Below the pieces are notes generated by a model. That model saw only the letters and a program-made list of their open reading frames with translations, had not been told where the DNA came from and made no database searches. Shown here piece by piece: positions 57,653-64,000 of a stretch of 64,000 bases of DNA (its first letter is position 1; every line of letters begins with the position of its first letter). Location: the NCBI GenBank assembly GCA_947561585.1, contig CANNZV010002291.1, positions 62,001-126,000 on the forward strand, read 5' to 3'. This DNA is from Caprella mutica. Its lineage: Eukaryota; Arthropoda; Malacostraca; Amphipoda; Caprellidae. The translations under genes and the position numbers were made by a program.

Positions 57653-57789
57653 AGTAAAATAAGATTACGAATGAACTTCATGCAATATGATAACTCGAGT
57701 GCATCTTTAGTGTATCTATCATCGATAAATAAAGTTTTATATTTCAATGATTTTTTTTCCTTTTATAATTGTTTTGTTTTTATATTTTT

Positions 57790-58612
57790 AAGAGATCATT
57801 TAATTTTCACTATTTCCTTGAATATTCCCTCAATATCGGAAGGGGATCAACTAATTTTCATTAATTCCTGGAATATTCCCTCGAAATCGTTAGGGGACCA
57901 ACTAATTTTCACTAATTCCATGAATATACCCTCGATATTGTTAGAGGATCAACTAATTTTCACTAATTCCATGAATATACCCTCGATATCGTTAAAGGAC
58001 CAACTAATTTTCACTAATTCCACGAAAATTACATCGATATCGTTATAGGAATAACTGATTTTCACTTATTCCTTGAAAATTACTTCGATATCGTTAGGGG
58101 ATCAACTAATTTTCACTAATCCCTTGAATATCCCTCGATATCGTTAGGGGTTCAACTAATTTTCATTTGTTCTTGGTATATTCCCTCGATATCGGTAGAG
58201 GATCATCTAATTTTCTATAATTCCAGAAATATTTTTCGTTTTCTCTAGGGGATCAACTATTTTTTATTTATTTTTGGAATATCCCTTTGATATCAATAGG
58301 GGATCCTCAGTAATTGATCAGTAATTTCTTGAATATTCCCTTGATATCGGTAGGGGATCATATAATTTCCCGTTATCCCTTGATTATTCCCTTGATATCG
58401 TTATGGGATATACTAATTTTAATTTTTTCCTGGACTTTCCCCTAGATAATGTTAGTGGAGAAACTAATTTTCATTTATTCCTGGAATATCCCCTCGATAT
58501 CGTTAAGCAACCACCTAACTTTCATTTATTCCTGGAATATCCCCTCGAAATCGATAGGGTTAAACTAATTTTCAGTAGTTCCTTGAATATTTCCTCCATA
58601 TCCTTAGGGGAT
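57790..58612. repeat. Minisatellite, 51-bp unit (left block)
   Basis: The unit contains GGGGATCAACTAATTTTCAC, TAATTCCTGGAATATTCCCT and CGATATCGTTA; about 16 copies, more diverged on the left. Open frames arise because 51 is divisible by three. It is split by the MITE at 58613 and continues at 59644. Confidence 0.93.
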
Positions 58613-59643
58613 AGGATCTGGAAAATTGATCGAAAACAATTAACCGAAAACAATATATCGAAAGCAATTGATCGAATAGAAAATTGATCTAAAGCATAAT
58701 TGGTAGAATGAAAAATTGATCGAAAGGAAAATTGATCGAAAGGAAAATTGGTCGAATGGAAAATTGATCTGAAGGAAAATTGGTAGAACAACAATTGATT
58801 GACTGGAGAATTGACAGAAAAAAGTTGATCGAAAATGATATTGGATCTATTTACACTAATTTACAATGACAATTAAAACCATGGATTACCAGAGAAAGTT
58901 TCTTCCAATATGTTACAGCTAGTAGATCTTGTTACCATGATTTATGTATAATAATAATTTATATACCAATAATATATAATAATAATTTATATATAACATT
59001 TCTTCGATCAACTGTTTTTCTATAACAGAGAATTATATGCTGTGGAATGTATTATAATTTGAAGAACTTTTAGTTTTCTTAGTTCTAGAATTTAGGTAGT
59101 TCTAGATAACTTGTGAATTGAAAGTTAAATAATTAATTAATTTAGCATAGATTTAACGTCTGTTTGGGAACCAAAAGCCATATCACTGACGGCAAAAATG
59201 AATTAAATACAAGAGATAGAAAGAAGCAGTCATAAAGAAAAGTGGATTCATGAATAAAGTCACTTAACACCGTCAGTGACAATCCTCATGGATGCAGAAA
59301 AGTTAATCTGTGAGTGCAGTCACTTACCAAGGAATCTAACAAAAAGGGACACTAAGCACCAGTTGCTGCACTCACAAATGGAAGAAAAAATGAACCTGAT
59401 CTATTCGATCAACTTTCCTTTCGATCAATTGTTGTGCGATCAATTTTCCTTTCGATCAATTTTTCATTCGACCAATTTTCCTTTCGACAAATTTTCATTT
59501 CAACCAATTTTCCTTCGATCAATTTTCCATTCGATAAACTTTCCATTCGATCAATTTTCCTTTCGACCAATTTTCCATTCGATCAATTGCTTTCGATAAA
59601 TTGTTTTCGGTTAATTGCTTTCGATCAATTTTCCTAGACCCCT
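58613..59643. mobile_element. hAT-like MITE with AAAATTGATCGAA word arms
   Basis: It sits in the 51-bp array with TAGGGGAT (58605-58612) and TAAGGGAT (59644-59651) as its 8-bp duplication. The left end reads AGGATCTGGAAAATTGATCG. The right end read on the other strand is AGGGGTCTAGGAAAATTG. Both arms (~200-245 bp) are built from GGAAAATTGATCGAA words in matching order, with AACAATTAACCGAAAAC at the same distance from each tip. The interior holds the segment shared with the 56266 element. Confidence 0.9.
59145..59345 (+). repeat. Internal segment shared by hAT-like MITEs
   Basis: GATTTAACGTCTGTTTGGGA, CATATCACTGACGG, GTGACAATCCTCATGGATGC, AGAAAAGTTAATCTG and CACTTACCAAGGAATC. Counterpart of 56575-56765. 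Confidence 0.65.
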
Positions 59644-59935
59644 TAAGGGATCAACTAATTTTCACTAATTCCTGATACATTCCCTCGATATCGTTAGGGG
59701 ATTAACTATCTTCACTAATTCCTGGAATATTCCCTCGATATCAGTAGGGAATCAACTAATTTTCAATAATTCCTGGAATATTTTCTCAATATCGTTAGGG
59801 GATAATCTCAATTTCACTGATTCCTGGAATATTCCCTCGATATCGTCAGGAGATCAACAAATTTTCACTAATTCCTGGAATATTCCCTCGAAATCGTTAG
59901 GGGATCAACTAATTTTCACTAATTCCTGAAATATT
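59644..59935. repeat. Minisatellite, 51-bp unit (right block)
   Basis: Continuation of the array at 57790-58612 beyond the MITE, about six units. It changes abruptly into the 26-bp array at about 59935. Confidence 0.93.
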
Positions 59936-60620
59936 ACAGTGAATGATACATTACGATAATACCAGTGAGTGATACATTACGATAATACCAGTGAGTGATA
60001 CATTAGGAAAATACCAATGGCTAAAGCATTACGATTGAACCAGTTTGTGATACATTATGATAATACCAGTGAGTGATATATTACGATAATACCAGTGAAT
60101 GCTACATTACGATAATACCAGTGAATGATACATTACGATTATACCACTGATTGATACATTACGATAATACCAGTGAATGATACATTACGATTATACCACT
60201 GATTGATTCATTACGATAATACCAGTGAATGACACATTACAATAATACCAGTGAATGATACATTACAATAATACCAGTGAATGATACATTACAATAATAC
60301 CAATGAATGATACATTACGATAATACAAGTGAATGATAATTCACGATAATATCAGTGAGTGAAACAATACGGTAATACCAGTGAATGGTACATTACGATA
60401 ATACCAGTGAATGACACATTACAATAATACCAGTGAATGATACATTACAATAATACCAGTGAATGATACATTACAATAATACCAATGAATGATACATTAC
60501 GATAATACAAGTGAATGATAATTCACGATAATATCAGTGAGTGAAACAATACGGTAATACCAGTGAATGATACATTACGATAATACCAGTGAGTGATACA
60601 TTACGATAATACCAGTGATT
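59936..60620. repeat. Minisatellite, 26-bp unit (second block)
   Basis: Same ACCAGTGAATGATACATTAC unit as 55449-56140, about 26 copies. A seven-unit block (about 182 bp) is duplicated: the variants GACACATTACAATAAT and AATTCACGATAATATC repeat in order at that spacing. Confidence 0.95.
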
Positions 60621-61594
60621 TACTGCATGCTATTTATAACAGACATGGCATGATTAGGTCATTTCTCGTAAAATGTTCAATGTAGAGCAATATGTTTCGT
60701 ATCTCCCGAGACTTTGAAATATGAACATCAGCAGTTAGTTTATTCGTAAAATGAATTGCAAGCCAAGGGTAAAGATATGGTATTTTATTTCAGTAACTGA
60801 ATTTATTAGTGAATTTTTTTTAGTAATTTATTAGAAATATTTCAGTTGTGAAATAATACTGCCTAATTCAGTAGGAAAATTAGTACTTGAGGGATAGTTT
60901 TTGAGTTTTAAATTGTTTTAGTAATTAATTATTCATTGTTATTTTGTTTGGGTTTTATATTACTATAGTAATTTCATTATGGAAAATATTTTGTTATTTT
61001 CAGTTGATAAATTTATGCAAAAATATCCTGTCAGTTATTGTGATTCCAATTTTGACTACGGAAATATATCAGTGCTTCTTGATTTTTTTACATCAATTTT
61101 AATCGTCTTTATTTGAAACAGTTTCGAACATTCTTGGGAATTAGGAATGAAAATTTCATAAAATAAATATAATTATTGAATTCAAATAATTTCAATTAAG
61201 AAAGTAACTCAAATACTGTTCTTACTATATGTAGAATTTATGTAATTTTATCACTATTATTAATCATTATTACCTCATTAGATATCTGAATTTTTTTAAA
61301 AAGATCATTTTACCGATAATTTTTACTCAAAATAAAAATAAAAGTAAACCTATATTCATCTAATTACGGTTTTTGGAAAAAAAATGAATTAGATTAGGTA
61401 AATTAAATGATATTTGCAATCTCCGTAGACTTTATTAGATCAATTTCTAGGAATGATTTATCTGCATGATAAAGAGGCTTATTTCTATTAACAGTCGATT
61501 TATTCTTACCAATTTGTAGATGTATTAATATATTTTAATAAAAAGAGAACTATTCTTTCATTATATTACATTATTCTTTACACTCGTACTTTCC
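60621..61594. other. AT-rich sequence, no gene recognised
   Basis: No arrays, ends or long frames. Confidence 0.45.
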
Positions 61595-62632
61595 CTATCA
61601 CAGTTACGAGACAAGAACCTGTGTCTCTTATAGAGTTAAGAGACAAGTACCTCTGTCTCTAAGACAGTTACGATACAAGTGCCTCTGTCTCTTATAGAGT
61701 TAAGAGACAAGTACCTCTGTCTATAAGACAGTTACGATACAAGTGCCTCTGTCTCTAAGGCAGTTAAGAGACAAGTACCTCTGTCTCTAAGACAGTTACG
61801 AGACAAGTACCTCTGTCTCTAAGGCAGTTAATAGACAAGTACCTCTGTCTCTAAGACAGTTACGATACAAGTACCTCTGTCTCTAAGACAGTTAAGAGAC
61901 AAGTACCTCTGTCTCTAAGACAGTTATGAGACAAGTACCTCTGTCTCTAAGACAGTTAAGAGACAAGTAAATCTGTCTCTAAGACAGTTACGAGACAAGT
62001 ACCTCTGTCTCTAAGACAGTTAAGATACAAGTACCTCTGTCTCTAAGACAGTTAAGATACAAGTACCTCTGTCTCTAAGACAGTTATGAGACAAGTACCT
62101 CTGTCTCTAAGAGAGTTGAGAGACAAGTACCTCTGTCTCTAAGACAGTTATGAGACAAGTACCTCTGTCTCTAAGACAGTTACGAGACAAGTACCTCTTT
62201 ATCTAAGACAGTTAAGAGACAAGTACCTCTGTTTCTAAGACAGTTATGAGACAAGTACCTCTGTCTCTAAGACAGTTAAGAGACAAGTAAATCTGTCTCT
62301 AAGACAGTTACGAGACAAGTACCTCTGTCTCTAAGACAGTTAAGATACAAGTACCTCTGTCTCTAAGACAGTTAAGATACAAGTACCTCTGTCTCTAAGA
62401 CAGTTATGAGACAAGTACCTCTGTCTCTAAGAGAGTTGAGAGACAAGTACCTCTGTCTCTAAGACAGTTATGAGACAAGTACCTCTGTCTCTAAGACAGT
62501 TATGAGACAAGTAACTCTTTCTCTAAGACAGTTAAAAGACAAGTACCTCTGTCTCTGAGACAGTTAAGAGACAAGTACCTCTGTCTCTAAGACAGTTACG
62601 AGACAAGTACCTCTGTCTCTTAGACAGTTAAT
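61595..62632. repeat. Minisatellite, 32-bp unit
   Basis: TCTCTAAGACAGTTAAGAGA then CAAGTACCTCTG, about 32 copies. Rare variants (AAGTAAATCTG, GAGAGTTGAGAG) recur exactly 320 bp apart, showing a ten-unit higher-order duplication. Confidence 0.95.
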
Positions 62633-62849
62633 CTGATAACGCGCGGAGTATAATAGATACCTCAGCACTAAGAAGCTCTCAATGAAGTGGTGCTAGCAAT
62701 GAACATCTAAAGTATACAGTAATATATTGTGTAAGGTACACCTGCGGTGTAGCTAATATTCAAATCTTAATCTGCATACAATATTATGTGAATCGGTTAG
62801 ATAAATTATGCAAGTTTGAACAACTTGTAAATAAATCTGTCGGATATTA
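62633..62849. other. No feature recognised
   Basis: Short unique stretch between two repeats. Confidence 0.4.
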
Positions 62850-63050
62850 ACCCTTCGATGTGCACTTTATTTAAAATTATTGATGTTAAAATTTTAACTC
62901 TTTGTGCATTTTATTTACAACTTTTTGTGGTTATTGTGACTCTTTACTATTCACTTTATTTACAACTTGTGGTGATGGTTTTAACCGATCACTATGCAAT
63001 TTATTTACAGCTGTTGGTGTTTGTCCTAACCGTTCACTTTTCAGTATGAC
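62850..63050 (+). repeat. Dispersed ~45-bp repeat, about four units
   Basis: ATGTGCACTTTATTTAAAAT, TGTGCATTTTATTTACAACT and related units with TGTGGTTNTTNTGAC spacers. Same family as 15978, 30200 and 40108. Confidence 0.75.
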
Positions 63051-64000
63051 CCACATTTACAACATTAGGTTGTTGTATAAAGTCTTCAATCTGTATTGAA
63101 TTTATAACTAATCTTGTTATTTTTAACCGTGTATTTTCATATATTATTTAACATCATATATTTTTTATACATTATTTAGTATATCAAATTGTGTAATTTT
63201 TTTATTCATATTGATTATTAAATTACTTTATTGTTATATTTTTATCACCAATATGTATTTATGAAACCAATTTAATTTATTCAATTCATATTCTTGTATA
63301 AATTTTGCATTTCAATTTAGTTATTCTCTGCACTAACTTGTGTTAGAATATAATTTCCAGTCCTTCTTTTTAATTTTCTTTTGACATCAGCGATACGGCC
63401 TTTTCTTTCGGAACAGGCGTTTAACCCTTTGTAAATTAATTAATTAATTGAAAATCTTCCTGCTATCACATTTTTCTAAGTATTTTCTACTTACATTTCA
63501 GCCCAAAAAAGAGTCTTCACATCTGTAACTTGTTTTGCTACATTTGATGTTCTTCATCTAATTATTTTAACGTTATTTTTTATGAGGATAGTTGCTCTAT
63601 ATTACAAGAGGAATAGAGTATGGAAATACCCAGTTTTATTTGAGGGTTAAGCATGAAAAATATGCTTATAGGTATCTCATTTTTTTAATTATAGGCATTG
63701 CTATCCAGATGGGCAAGATATTTTTATTTTTTATCTGCAGAACAAAATGATGTATATTTTCAAAATATGGAAATAATTTTAGTACATTTAGTACATTTTT
63801 TTTGGTAAAAAATTTATTATTGTATTTGATATATCTTCATGAAATTATCTTTAAATATTTTTTTATGATAAAAATTATATTATTTATATATTTTCGTCAC
63901 AAAAATAAATTCATAAGTATTCAGTGATACATCACTTATCCATTCCTAAATATAATTAAAAAAATCATTAATTATAACACAGTACATATAAACTTTTAGG
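63051..64000. other. AT-rich sequence with one MITE-segment fragment
   Basis: 63385-63440 on the minus strand reads TTAAACGCCTGTTCCGAAAG, GGCCGTATCGCTGATGTC, then AAAATTAAAAAG, matching the segment at 8325 and 59145. The rest has no recognisable feature. Confidence 0.45.

Noticed and set aside
57671..58687. Plus-strand frames of 125 and 94 residues
   Set aside because: Direct translation of the 51-bp minisatellite.
55449..60620. CRISPR-like array because of regular short repeats
   Set aside because: Units are contiguous without unique spacers, and the DNA is eukaryotic; these are minisatellites.
61595..62632. CRISPR-like array
   Set aside because: Head-to-tail 32-bp units with no spacers and no cas genes.

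Overview
The window is AT-rich eukaryotic DNA, almost certainly intergenic or intronic sequence of an animal. There are no operons or ribosome binding sites. The named coding sequence is nearly all from transposable elements. Four or five short, unnamed, intron-flanked open stretches are the only hints of host exons. The mix of IR/DR-type Tc1 elements, DD37D and DD37E mariner-like elements, a BEL/Pao retrotransposon and many minisatellites suits an arthropod. A sea-louse-like copepod is my guess, but nothing here proves it.

Layout: 1-630 is the 5' end of a BEL/Pao-type element on the minus strand, running off the window. 1.9-7.3 kb holds a degenerate minisatellite and then a ~210-bp satellite, which is interrupted by a palindromic TTAA-flanked element. 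8.9-10.1 kb is a decayed DD37D mariner. 10.5-21 kb holds small MITEs, half of a foldback element, mariner and Tc1 debris, and a TIR-bounded block (19.6-20.5 kb) that encloses two exon-like open frames. 21-23.3 kb is three successive minisatellites. 24.1-26.3 kb has a 535-bp direct duplication and a LINE 3' fragment. 26.9-28.0 kb is a large foldback element next to a small exon-like segment. 30.5-38.0 kb is a full-length but broken BEL/Pao element whose LTRs carry a 24-bp minisatellite. 38.4-40.0 kb is an apparently intact Tc1 transposon. 40.2-41.8 kb is a decayed Tc1. 45-47.3 kb is a 50-bp minisatellite split by a hAT-like MITE. 48.65-49.94 kb is a DD37E mariner-like element with one frameshift. 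50.1 kb has a possible terminal exon. 52.6-60.6 kb is dense nested MITEs and minisatellites, and 61.6-62.6 kb is a 32-bp minisatellite.

The most notable theme is a family of ~1-kb non-autonomous elements at 46.1, 52.6, 56.3 and 58.6 kb, with solo arms elsewhere. Their inverted-repeat arms are minisatellites of short 'words', different in each element. All have 8-bp target duplications, and most share a TCTAGG-like tip. Two of them also share an internal segment. This suggests one hAT-like lineage whose arms are continually rewritten by tandem repeats.

A second theme is recent array growth: the 210-bp, 32-bp and 26-bp arrays each contain a duplicated multi-unit block (5, 10 and 7 units). The only element with an uninterrupted transposase is the 38.4-kb Tc1; every other transposon gene seen here is broken.
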